Source: Candidatus Celerinatantimonas neptuna
GTDB lineage: Bacteria; Pseudomonadota; Gammaproteobacteria; Enterobacterales; Celerinatantimonadaceae
NCBI GenBank assembly: GCA_911810475.1
Contig: OU461276.1
Span: 2,357,501-2,421,500, forward strand
Length of the DNA: 64,000 bases
Reading direction: 5' to 3'
Within the stretch, counting starts at the first letter, position 1; each line of letters opens with the position of its first letter. This document shows, in pieces, positions 50,392-58,306 of this stretch. The notes beneath the pieces were generated by a model. The model saw only the letters and a list, made by a program, of their open reading frames with translations. It did no database searches and had not been told where the DNA came from. The translations under genes and the position numbers were made by a program.

Positions 50392-52017
50392 TTGGATCTT
50401 TGGGTTTATCGTAAGCAACAGGCGACTGTTGCGTTATTGAAACATATCTCAGTCGAAGCGTGGGTGATGGCGGGAATGCTGATTGCTGTGACTGTCTTAT
50501 ATCGTCTGCAATTACCGGTTGATGAAACCCGTTATGTATCGGTAGCCTGGGAAATGTGGCAACATCATCAATGGTTGCTCCCTACTCTGAATGGTGCGCC
50601 ATATGCAGATAAGCCGCCGTTATTAATGTGGCTTATTAACGTGGCCTGGGGATTGTTTGGTGTTCATGACTGGGTTGCCCGTATGGTGATCCCTTTAATT
50701 GGATTGATTAATTTCTATCTGGTTCGACAGATTGCCCTTTTTTTCTGGCCTCAGTCTAAGTCTTACCGGGTTGCGCCTCTGATCCTGATTTCGATGTTAG
50801 GTTGGGCACTTTATCTGCCCATGACAATGTTTGATATTTTATTGAGTGCCTGTGTTCTTGCGCATCTTCTAAGTTGGTTATATTGGTTGAAGACGCCCCG
50901 GTTAAGTTGGGTGATAGCGGCTGGTTTATTTGGTGGATTGGGTATTTTGACGAAAGGTCCTGTAATGTTGTTGGATAGTCTGGTCGTATTTTTATGCTAT
51001 CCATTGTGGCGAATGCCCGATATGCCTTCAGTTAAACGTTTTTATAAGGCAATATTCGCAGCGGTTCTGATTGCTATTCTTATCGGTTTGGCCTGGGCTG
51101 TTCCGGCCGCCTGGATCGGTGGTAAAGGCTATGCTGAAGCGATTTTCGTAAAACAAAGTTTTGATCGTATTCATCATTCATTTGCTCATGCCAGAGCCTG
51201 GTATTGGTATCTTTTAATGGCTCCTTTGATCTTTTTCCCATGGTCAATGCAGTGGATCCAACAACTCTGGCGTGCACGTCGGGTTGCATTTAATTTTAAA
51301 TGGCGGACATTGAATTGGTCGGGTCGACTTCTGTTTTGCTGGATTGTGGGGCACGTGGTCATCTTTAGTTTAATTAGTGGCAAGCAAATTCACTATCTGT
51401 TACCTATATTTCCTGCAATTGCTTTGTTTATCAGTGAGTTATTTGCTTCAAAGAACTCTATGGCCAGGCCCTGGTTGGTGAGCCTGTCATTACTGATGTT
51501 TGGGGTAAGCTTAATGGTTTTACCTCAATTGAAATTAATACCGGTTCCTGGAAGTGCTCATTTTAATATCATTTGGGCGCTTTTACCGATTGGACTGGCC
51601 ATTAGTTTGTTAATCACTCAGGCTAATCATTCCCGACTGATAGCATTATGTAGTTCGTCAGCGGTGATGATGATAAGTTTGATGCTCGTCGGGCAACCTG
51701 TTTTCAAACACAACTATAACCTAAGGCCCATTGCGGGATATGTAAGGGCGGTTCAGTCTCGTCATCAGCTGGTTGCTTTTTGGGGTAAATATCCTGATCT
51801 GTTCCAGTTTTATGGAAGGCTGGACAGCCCGTTGATTTTATTAAGTCATATGCCGCTTCAACAGCGAAAAAACTGGGCGGCTAAGCACCCGGATGCATCT
51901 GTAATTGAAGTGGTTCATCACTGTCAGCCATTGGCTGAGCATTGTTGGCCTTACCGCACTGGTTATCTCAATGCACTTAAAGCCAGTGACTGGATCAAAC
52001 TAAAAAGAGTCGATTAA
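50392..52017 (+). CDS. ArnT-like membrane glycosyltransferase
   Basis: This is a GT-C fold transferase (PMT/GT39-GT83 type) of 541 residues with about 12 membrane helices. The first periplasmic loop carries the catalytic acidic motif, VDETRYVSVAWEMW, and after it PYADKPPLLMWL, as in ArnT-type enzymes that move a sugar from a polyprenyl phosphate to lipid A or another acceptor. The start is TTG at 50392, supported by AGGGGG five bases upstream. No arn or lipid-A modification genes are near, so the donor and acceptor are unknown. Confidence 0.82.
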   Translation: MDLWVYRKQQATVALLKHISVEAWVMAGMLIAVTVLYRLQLPVDETRYVSVAWEMWQHHQWLLPTLNGAPYADKPPLLMWLINVAWGLFGVHDWVARMVIPLIGLINFYLVRQIALFFWPQSKSYRVAPLILISMLGWALYLPMTMFDILLSACVLAHLLSWLYWLKTPRLSWVIAAGLFGGLGILTKGPVMLLDSLVVFLCYPLWRMPDMPSVKRFYKAIFAAVLIAILIGLAWAVPAAWIGGKGYAEAIFVKQSFDRIHHSFAHARAWYWYLLMAPLIFFPWSMQWIQQLWRARRVAFNFKWRTLNWSGRLLFCWIVGHVVIFSLISGKQIHYLLPIFPAIALFISELFASKNSMARPWLVSLSLLMFGVSLMVLPQLKLIPVPGSAHFNIIWALLPIGLAISLLITQANHSRLIALCSSSAVMMISLMLVGQPVFKHNYNLRPIAGYVRAVQSRHQLVAFWGKYPDLFQFYGRLDSPLILLSHMPLQQRKNWAAKHPDASVIEVVHHCQPLAEHCWPYRTGYLNALKASDWIKLKRVD

Positions 52018-52029
52018 AACCGACTCTTT
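52004..52029. terminator. Terminator between convergent glycosyltransferase and yqhD-like genes
   Basis: AAAGAGTCG (52004-52012) and CGACTCTTT (52021-52029) form a 9-bp stem with an 8-base loop. The left arm overlaps the last codons of the glycosyltransferase gene. Confidence 0.7.
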
Positions 52030-52054
52030 ATCAAGGCATGTTTTTATTTTGAAA

Positions 52055-53218
52055 TTATAAGCAGGTGGTTAGTATCTGACGACTGATCTGTGGTGTGATG
52101 TCTTGTTGCTCACCTAATGCTGTCATACCATGATCCGAGAGCTGTTTAATGATTAAGTCAAAAGCAGATTCGTTAATATCATAATTATGTAAATGTGTTT
52201 TAATCTGCATTTGTTCGAAGAATTGCCTTGTCTTGGTAATCGCCAGATCGATTTTTTCGTCATCGCTCCCATCGGTGATTTGCCATACACGTTCAGCATA
52301 TTGCAGTAGCTTAGCTGCTTTGTTGTTCCTTCGCACCTGTAACAGGCCTGGTAAGATGATGGCAAGTGTCTGAGCATGATCAATTCCATACAGGGCTGTA
52401 AGTTCGTGGCCTATCATATGCGTTGCCCAGTCCTGTGGTACACCGGCACCGATTAAACCATTCAGAGCCAGCGTTGCAACCCACATTAAGTTGGCTCGTA
52501 TTTCATAATCCTGAGGCGTTGCTAAAGCTTTCGGACCAATCTCGATGAGTGTTTGCAAAAGTCCTTCAGCAAAGCGATCCTGCACCATTGCATGTGTTGG
52601 GTAAGTCAGATATTGCTCGATAATATGTACGAACGCGTCAACAACCCCATTTGAAATTTGCCGGGGAGGTAACGTAAATGTTTTAGTTGGATCTAATATC
52701 GAGAATTTGGGATAGATATGAACACTGATGAAGGCTAGTTTTGCCTGTTTGGCTTTATAGGTAACAACTGAGCCTTGATTCATCTCTGAGCCTGTTGCCG
52801 GTAGGGTGAGAATGGTTCCGAAAGGCAGGGCTTTTTCAACATTAGCTCCTCTTTGTTCCATCATTTCCCAGGGGTCCTGAGTTTCATCAAGGCAGGCTGC
52901 AGCTGCAACGAATTTTGTGCCATCAATCACCGAGCCACCGCCAACGGCCAGCAGAAAATCGAATTTTTTTTCTCGGACTAACCGCACCGCTTGCATCAGC
53001 GTTTCGTATGTCGGATTAGCTTCAATACCACCAAATTCATCGATATGTCGGTTACCGAGTGCTTTTTTGACTTCATCTAATGTGCCTGTTTTCCTTGCAC
53101 TTTGGCCACCATAGAGAAGAAGTACTTTTGCATCAATAGCAATTAATTCATCTAGTTTTGCGATGGTTTCTTTACCGAATACGATCTGGGTTGGATTGTA
53201 GAAATTAAAATTATTCAT
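52055..53218 (-). CDS. Iron-containing alcohol/aldehyde dehydrogenase, YqhD-like
   Basis: This group III alcohol dehydrogenase of 387 residues resembles E. coli YqhD, an NADPH-dependent aldehyde reductase that clears short toxic aldehydes. GGGSVIDGTKFVA near residue 93 is the nucleotide-binding motif. The metal site fits GVVDAFVHIIEQYLTYP and GHELTALYGIDHAQTLAIILP (Asp and three His). It is oriented with the NemR-like regulator gene upstream. The operator palindrome at 53235-53249 lies 17 bases before its start. Confidence 0.9.
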   Translation of the reverse strand: MNNFNFYNPTQIVFGKETIAKLDELIAIDAKVLLLYGGQSARKTGTLDEVKKALGNRHIDEFGGIEANPTYETLMQAVRLVREKKFDFLLAVGGGSVIDGTKFVAAAACLDETQDPWEMMEQRGANVEKALPFGTILTLPATGSEMNQGSVVTYKAKQAKLAFISVHIYPKFSILDPTKTFTLPPRQISNGVVDAFVHIIEQYLTYPTHAMVQDRFAEGLLQTLIEIGPKALATPQDYEIRANLMWVATLALNGLIGAGVPQDWATHMIGHELTALYGIDHAQTLAIILPGLLQVRRNNKAAKLLQYAERVWQITDGSDDEKIDLAITKTRQFFEQMQIKTHLHNYDINESAFDLIIKQLSDHGMTALGEQQDITPQISRQILTTCL

Positions 53219-53234
53219 GTTTCAGACCCTTTAA

Positions 53235-53249
53235 TAGACTGGTCGTCTA
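53235..53249. promoter_or_regulatory. Palindromic operator before the aldehyde reductase gene
   Basis: TAGAC-TGGTC-GTCTA, a 5+5+5 inverted repeat. The same arms occur at 53899-53913 before the TetR-family regulator gene, so both are probably bound by it. Confidence 0.8.
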
Positions 53250-53266
53250 TATTTTTGTTAAAAAAA

Positions 53267-53881
53267 TCAGCCCGATGGGCTGGTTTCATGTAAATCGATA
53301 TTTAGCCATGTCCGAGTTGTTTCCAGAGCTGCTTCAAGCGGTTGGTCATTATGCATAATTTTGGCATGTAGGCTGGCACCAAGCCATAATTGATACAATC
53401 CTTCAGCGAGTTTTTTGGCTAATAAGGCGGAATTAGATGATGATTGAACTACCTCAGTGCGTTCAATCGTATGCGTGAGTGTTTCGATCGCTGACTGAAC
53501 GCCCCGTTGCAGAACATGTCTCATATCCTCAGAAAGATCACAGACTTCTGCTGCTAATTTTACGACCAGACATTTATTTTGGATGGTCTGGCAACTTTGG
53601 GTTTCATACCATTTGTACCAGTACTGCATTAAAGCATCTTTGGGGTTTATATCTGGTGCATTGAGTAATGATTCCAGTTCCTGAATATATCGTTGAAAAT
53701 AGTATTCAAGTAATGCCGCTCCGAATGCTTCTTTTGATGAAAAATAGTGATAAAAAGACCCTTTGGGAGTCCCTGCTGCTTTTAAAATTTCATTGAGACC
53801 GACAGCTGAAAAGCCTTTATGGCTGATAATAGCTTCAGCGGTATCCAATATATGTTGACGGACATTTTTACTTTGATTCAT
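53267..53881 (-). CDS. TetR-family electrophile sensor, NemR-like
   Basis: This 204-residue repressor has the TetR helix-turn-helix at 30-50 (NEILKAAGTPKGSFYHYFSSKEAF). It matches E. coli NemR in KCLVVKLAAEVCDLSEDM and LGASLHAKI. C104 and K174 stand where NemR has Cys106 and Lys175, the pair that forms a reversible bond under bleach; C114 fits NemR Cys116. It probably represses itself and the adjacent aldehyde reductase until aldehydes or reactive chlorine inactivate it. In E. coli NemR controls nemA and gloA instead. Confidence 0.86.
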   Translation of the reverse strand: MNQSKNVRQHILDTAEAIISHKGFSAVGLNEILKAAGTPKGSFYHYFSSKEAFGAALLEYYFQRYIQELESLLNAPDINPKDALMQYWYKWYETQSCQTIQNKCLVVKLAAEVCDLSEDMRHVLQRGVQSAIETLTHTIERTEVVQSSSNSALLAKKLAEGLYQLWLGASLHAKIMHNDQPLEAALETTRTWLNIDLHETSPSG

Positions 53882-53898
53882 AAAGTGATAGCACCAAA

Positions 53899-53913
53899 TA
53901 GACCAGTCGTCTA
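53899..53913. promoter_or_regulatory. Palindromic operator before the NemR-like gene
   Basis: TAGAC-CAGTC-GTCTA, the twin of the site at 53235-53249. It lies 17 bases before the regulator start codon, the same distance as its twin from the reductase start, so it fits autoregulation. Confidence 0.8.
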
Positions 53914-54168
53914 CAAGACGTAGTATGTTTATTTTCGCTATTCTAAAAGCGTTTTGTATCGAAGGCCAAGTGATTATTGTGTCAGCTGAGATCTTTTGTG
54001 GTACGAGGTGTTATATGATGTGTACATAAAACTAATAATATACATTATAGTTCTGTGTCGATTGAACTGAATTTTTTGCGCATATCATAAAACATATAGA
54101 CCAAATAAGGTTATCTCCTATTTAAACAAATCAAACCATCGCCTAGATTGTTAACTCCTTAAGTCGTT

Positions 54169-54225
54169 GGGCGTGTTGACGTTTGGGTGTGAAAAAACGA
54201 ATCATGACCAAACGCCAACACGCCC
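54169..54225. repeat. Large inverted repeat upstream of outer-membrane protein gene
   Basis: Arms 54169-54186 (GGGCGTGTTGACGTTTGG) and 54208-54225 (CCAAACGCCAACACGCCC) pair over 18 bp with one A:C mismatch around a 21-base spacer. The right arm ends 28 bases before the ATG at 54254. It may be a terminator-like leader structure, a regulator site or an element end. Confidence 0.7.
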
Positions 54226-54253
54226 TAAATTATTCGTATATATTGGTGAATAT

Positions 54254-54856
54254 ATGAAATTCAACGTTATCTTTGCAGCGTTAGGTGCGGTTATAGTCAG
54301 TCATACCGCTTTGGCCGATCAATTCAATAATTTGGGAATTGAATATGGGATTGGTGGAAATCATCAACAAGGGACGGTTGAATTTAATAAGACGGTTTTA
54401 CCTCATGTTTATTTAGGGGCAAAAGCGGGTTATAACGATTATCGACAAGGAAGTAATGGTCATGAGGATTCTCTTGGATTTCATGTGGGTGGATTTATGC
54501 CTATTGGTGACCAGGGGTTACAAGTGTATGGGGAAACGGGGTATACCTCAGTGACAAATCATGGCCGGGCACAGACATTAAATGGTCGCGATATTAATTT
54601 TATTCATACGGAACTTGGGCTGACAGGCCCATTAGATTCAAATATGTTCTATAAAGTTTATGGAAGCGACAATTTTAATATCAGCGATCACAAAAAAGTA
54701 GATTATCGAACAGCATTTGGTGGCGAGATTGGTTACAAGGTTATCTCTGATCTTTCTGTTAACCTCGGGTTGAAGCACCAGAATACCGTCTATCAGAGTA
54801 ATGTATCGTCTGATAATGATGATATGGCCTACCTTAAAGCACAGTATATGTTTTAG
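54254..54856 (+). CDS. Small outer-membrane beta-barrel protein
   Basis: The 200-residue product has a signal peptide (1-21, ending SHTALA) and then alternating polar/aromatic strands (GIEYGIGG, VYLGAKAGY, GFHVGGFMPIG, LQVYGETGYTS) that end with the aromatic C-terminal signature YLKAQYMF of outer-membrane barrels. About eight strands are likely. I do not recognise the family with certainty; YfaZ-like or OmpW-like barrels are possible. ATG 54254 is chosen because the signal peptide starts there. The region directly upstream holds a large inverted repeat. Confidence 0.75.
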   Translation: MKFNVIFAALGAVIVSHTALADQFNNLGIEYGIGGNHQQGTVEFNKTVLPHVYLGAKAGYNDYRQGSNGHEDSLGFHVGGFMPIGDQGLQVYGETGYTSVTNHGRAQTLNGRDINFIHTELGLTGPLDSNMFYKVYGSDNFNISDHKKVDYRTAFGGEIGYKVISDLSVNLGLKHQNTVYQSNVSSDNDDMAYLKAQYMF

Positions 54857-55016
54857 TGGGGGATGTTTGGTGGTTTGAGCTTTGGTTCAATCAAATGTAT
54901 TGGAGCATGGTGCGAATCATTGCTTTGACATCGAAATAAATCGATCGCAGCTTATACGATCAAACGTTAAAAGGCTTCAGAGTTAAGAATTTCATGCTGT
55001 TGGACGTGTGATTGCA

Positions 55017-55046
55017 GGCCATGGTTTGTATGACACAACCATGGCC
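55017..55046. terminator. Inverted repeat between convergent genes
   Basis: GGCCATGGTT (55017-55026) and AACCATGGCC (55037-55046) are perfect 10-bp arms. They lie between the barrel protein gene and the MFS gene, both ending here. No T run, so a bidirectional 3' structure is only likely. Confidence 0.5.
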
Positions 55047-55080
55047 GAACATCTGATCTCCTGACTTTTATACAGGGAGT

Positions 55081-56268
55081 TTAGAGCCGGGTCATGAATC
55101 TGAGATTTGTGAGTAAGACTGGAATAATGAAAATGATGCCGGTCAGTGCCATTGCTTCCCAGTGATTGCCTTCGATGGCTTTGTTTGCGATAGCTGTTCC
55201 TGTTGCCCCACCCAGAAAATAGCACACCATAAATAGTGTATTTCGGCGGTTTCTGGCCTGTGTTGATAATTGATAAATGCAATGTTGATTGGCAAGCAGA
55301 CCCGCCCGGTTTCCTATATCCAGAAATAGAATGGCTGCTGTTATGATCCATAAGTCGCCTGAAAACTCATAAATGAGTAGGAATGCACAAAGAACTACGC
55401 ATGCGCCTGCCCATAAAATAATTTGATTGTCTCGCTTATCGAGTGCTCGTCCAATATAAGAAGATGAGATGAATCCCCCGATACCCATAAGTCCGAATAG
55501 GCCAATTGTCTGGACATTGAGCTGATATGGTGACTGGGACAGAAGTTCTGACAGTGTTTCCCATAGTGCTGAAAAGGCTCCGAAAAAGCAAAATCCGCTG
55601 AAGCAGGCTTGTTGTAGTTTTGGCTCACTTTTCAGAAGTTGCCACAGCGATATGAACAGTTGCAGATAACTTTCCGTTGCGTTTGGATTGCTCTCTGGAA
55701 TATGTCTTCGGGTTATCATTATTTGTATCAAAGCGAAAAAAGCGGCCAGAAAAAATATGCTCTGCCAGCCAAAAAAACCGGCAATTAATCCGCTCAGTGT
55801 CCTGGCTAAAAGTATGCCTGCAGACAATCCACTTAACAGGATCCCAATCGCATGCCCGCGTTGCTTGGCTGGAATCAGAGCGGCGACTATCGGAATAATA
55901 ATCTGGGCCGAAACAGATGATATCCCTATGGCAAAGCTGGCAATCAATAAGGAGGAAAAGTGTGAGGAGAAAGCGACCCCGAATAAACTGACCATGTTGA
56001 ACAGAGGTAATATGGTCAGCAGACGGCGGGGGGTCATCCGGTCGCCAAGTGGTACGATCAAAAATAGTCCAATCGCGTAGCCTAACTGTGTCACTGTTGC
56101 TATTTGTCCGGCTTGCTTTGGGCTTTTATGAAAGTGATTGCCAATGATGCTGAGCAAAGACGGGTTGTAATAGATATTGGCGACGGCTAGCGCGCATGAT
56201 ATTGCCAATAAAATGAGCTGTATGTAAGGTAATGATGACGTGGCTATTTGACTTGGTTTTGTGGTCAT
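55081..56268 (-). CDS. MFS transporter (drug/sugar efflux type)
   Basis: This 12-helix major-facilitator protein of 395 residues has NIYYNPSLLSIIGNHF in the first helix region and LGDRMTPRRLL, the MFS motif A, between helices 2 and 3. GWQSIFFLAAFFAL follows helix 5. The resemblance is to YfcJ/AraJ-like or SetA-like efflux members; no substrate can be given. It is divergent from a LysR-type regulator gene that begins about 100 bases away, which is probably its regulator. Confidence 0.88.
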   Translation of the reverse strand: MTTKPSQIATSSLPYIQLILLAISCALAVANIYYNPSLLSIIGNHFHKSPKQAGQIATVTQLGYAIGLFLIVPLGDRMTPRRLLTILPLFNMVSLFGVAFSSHFSSLLIASFAIGISSVSAQIIIPIVAALIPAKQRGHAIGILLSGLSAGILLARTLSGLIAGFFGWQSIFFLAAFFALIQIMITRRHIPESNPNATESYLQLFISLWQLLKSEPKLQQACFSGFCFFGAFSALWETLSELLSQSPYQLNVQTIGLFGLMGIGGFISSSYIGRALDKRDNQIILWAGACVVLCAFLLIYEFSGDLWIITAAILFLDIGNRAGLLANQHCIYQLSTQARNRRNTLFMVCYFLGGATGTAIANKAIEGNHWEAMALTGIIFIIPVLLTNLRFMTRL

Positions 56269-56366
56269 AGGAGTGTCTTATCGGTTTGGGTTGAGTGCAT
56301 TCTAGGGAGAGACTGGACCAGGAAAAACAGCTTGTTCAGCAAGATTCTTTTGCATATTATGCAAAA

Positions 56367-57266
56367 ATGAATGCAATTAATTATGCCAGTCATCTGGATG
56401 TTTTCTTAGATGTTGCAAGGCTTGGAAGCTTTTCTGCTGTGGCTCGTAAAAGACGGGTTGCTGTTTCTTCGATCGTGCGTCGTATTGATACATTAGAGCA
56501 GCAGTTAGAAACTCAGTTACTGATTCGCTCAACCCGCTCGATACAACTGACTGCCAGTGGTCAATTATTAGCTGATCGCTCGCCAGACATGGTGAATCAG
56601 CTTATTGATCTACGCAGCGAATTATCGGGTATCGACGACCCCTCAGGTGGGCGGCTTCGGGTGAGTTGTTTACCCTCGCTAGGTCGTCATCATATTTTAC
56701 CGATTATTGCAAAGCTATTGGGTGACTATCCGAAGCTGAATATTGAATTGGAATTAACAGAACACCCATTTAATCCGGTTTATGATCGCTTAGATGCTGC
56801 TGTTCGTATCGGGGAACAGCCTGATAGCCGACTGTATGCCACATTCGTTGGGCATCAGCAATGGCGTGTGTGTGCTCAGGCTGACTACATTGTTAAGATG
56901 GGAAAACCGAGCCAACTCCGTGAGCTTCGCTCTTTTCGAAAAATAGCGAAAGTTCGTGAATTACCCGAATGGGGATGGCGTCGTTTGGAACACCTTATTC
57001 GTTTTGATGATGACGAATTGTGTTTGCGCTGTGATGATTTTGAAGGGCAGCGCATTGCCGTTCAATCTGGTTTGGGGGTTGGTATGTTGCCGAACTGGCT
57101 GGTGGATGAAGACATTCGATCGGGTGAATTAATTCATTTATTGGCTGATTTAGACCTTCAAACTGAGCCTATTTATGTTTTGCGCTCATTGCCCCGTGCC
57201 TCTGTGAAATTACAGCGTTTTACCCAAGCATTAAAGGTGAGACTAAAAGAGTGTACGCTAGGGTAA
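56367..57266 (+). CDS. LysR-family transcriptional regulator
   Basis: The N-terminal winged helix reads HLDVFLDVARLGSFSAVARKRRVAVSSIVRRIDTLE-like (residues 8-45 from this start). It is followed by a LysR substrate-binding domain from about 90 (GRLRVSCLPSLGRHHILPII) to the end. The fold and the position beside a divergent MFS gene suggest local control of that transporter. I use ATG 56367, close to the helix-turn-helix, although the frame is open back to a GTG at 56295 and neither has a good ribosome site. Confidence 0.88.
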   Translation: MNAINYASHLDVFLDVARLGSFSAVARKRRVAVSSIVRRIDTLEQQLETQLLIRSTRSIQLTASGQLLADRSPDMVNQLIDLRSELSGIDDPSGGRLRVSCLPSLGRHHILPIIAKLLGDYPKLNIELELTEHPFNPVYDRLDAAVRIGEQPDSRLYATFVGHQQWRVCAQADYIVKMGKPSQLRELRSFRKIAKVRELPEWGWRRLEHLIRFDDDELCLRCDDFEGQRIAVQSGLGVGMLPNWLVDEDIRSGELIHLLADLDLQTEPIYVLRSLPRASVKLQRFTQALKVRLKECTLG

Positions 57267-57499
57267 TCTTAGGGTGTGTTGAGCTTGGGGCTGGCTATTA
57301 AAACTGGCTATAAATTAGTTTGGACTCAACTTGTCCATATTCAAATCACGATGCAATCAGAGCTGATAGGCTGCTCTAACTCGCTTCTGCCCCATTTTAA
57401 TTTATGAAGTCATTTTCAACCCTATACGATTTGCATACTTTGACTTAAAAATAGTTATGCATCATTATTCTTTGAGCATTGTTACATGGAAAGCAAAAG

Positions 57500-58047
57500 A
57501 TGTTTGAAGATAATAGAAGCAAAAGATTAGTTTTAGTATCACATTGTTTATTAAATCAAAATTCCATCTCAGATGGAACGGCAGATTACGCAGGAACCTT
57601 TACCGATATTATTAATAAATTAGTAGAAAAGAATGTTGGGATCATTCAAATGCCTTGTCCTGAACTGCTTTGTCTTGGTTTAGATCGAGGAGATATTAAT
57701 GGTTGTAAGCGTAGTGTGTTAGAAGAAAATTCTCGGATTCGACATCAACTTCTTACTGAACGTAGTCAAAAGACAATAAAAAACATAGTGGATAATATTT
57801 TCTTTCAGGTTAATGAGTATTTAAAAAATGGATTTACTATTCATGGTATTATAGGTGTAAACCGTTCTCCAAGTTGTGGTATCAATACCACTTCTGTAGA
57901 TAATGAAGAAGTTAATGGAGAAGGTGTTTTCTTCAGCACCTGTTAGCGAAATTTAAACAAGAAGGCATACACCTTTCTATGGTAGGTGTTAAAACTACGA
58001 TGCCTGAAAAAGCAATCAAAGCAGTTGAATCGCTATTGAATGAATGA
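57500..58047 (+). pseudogene. TudS/DUF523-related putative desulfidase, frameshifted
   Basis: The protein has the DUF523 pattern of three cysteines that would bind a 4Fe-4S cluster: SHCLLN, MPCPE and SPSCG. TudS enzymes remove sulfur from thiouracil. The first frame runs from ATG 57500 and stops at 57944-57946. The natural C-terminus (HLLAKFKQEGIHLSMVGVKT, ending SLLNE) continues in another frame to 58047. One T missing from the T4 run at 57927-57930 would restore it. All cysteines are before the break. Whether the gene is dead, or this is a sequencing slip, cannot be told. Confidence 0.8.
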
Positions 58048-58231
58048 TGTTGTGAGACAGGTAAGCATCATTAAATTTTCTCATCTAAACTGACCTGGTT
58101 AGGGAACATTCTCTAGCTCATTTCTGTCCAGAAGCAAGTTCCAATGTGTTGCCTGTAGATTGCACGATGAGATCATGCTTCATCATCGACATGGTTAGAT
58201 TGTGTATGAATTAATACATATAAATTGATAT

Positions 58232-58269
58232 AAACGCGCTTTGTGGCTTATTTCCCCAAAACGCGTTTT
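58232..58269 (+). terminator. Possible terminator after the desulfidase-like gene
   Basis: AAACGCG (58232-58238) pairs with CGCGTTT (58262-58268), and the inner bases pair imperfectly (CTTTGTGG with CCCCAAAA). A short T run follows. Confidence 0.55.
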
Positions 58270-58306
58270 ATTCTAATCAAACTCAATTGAAGCGCGTGAA
58301 TACGCT

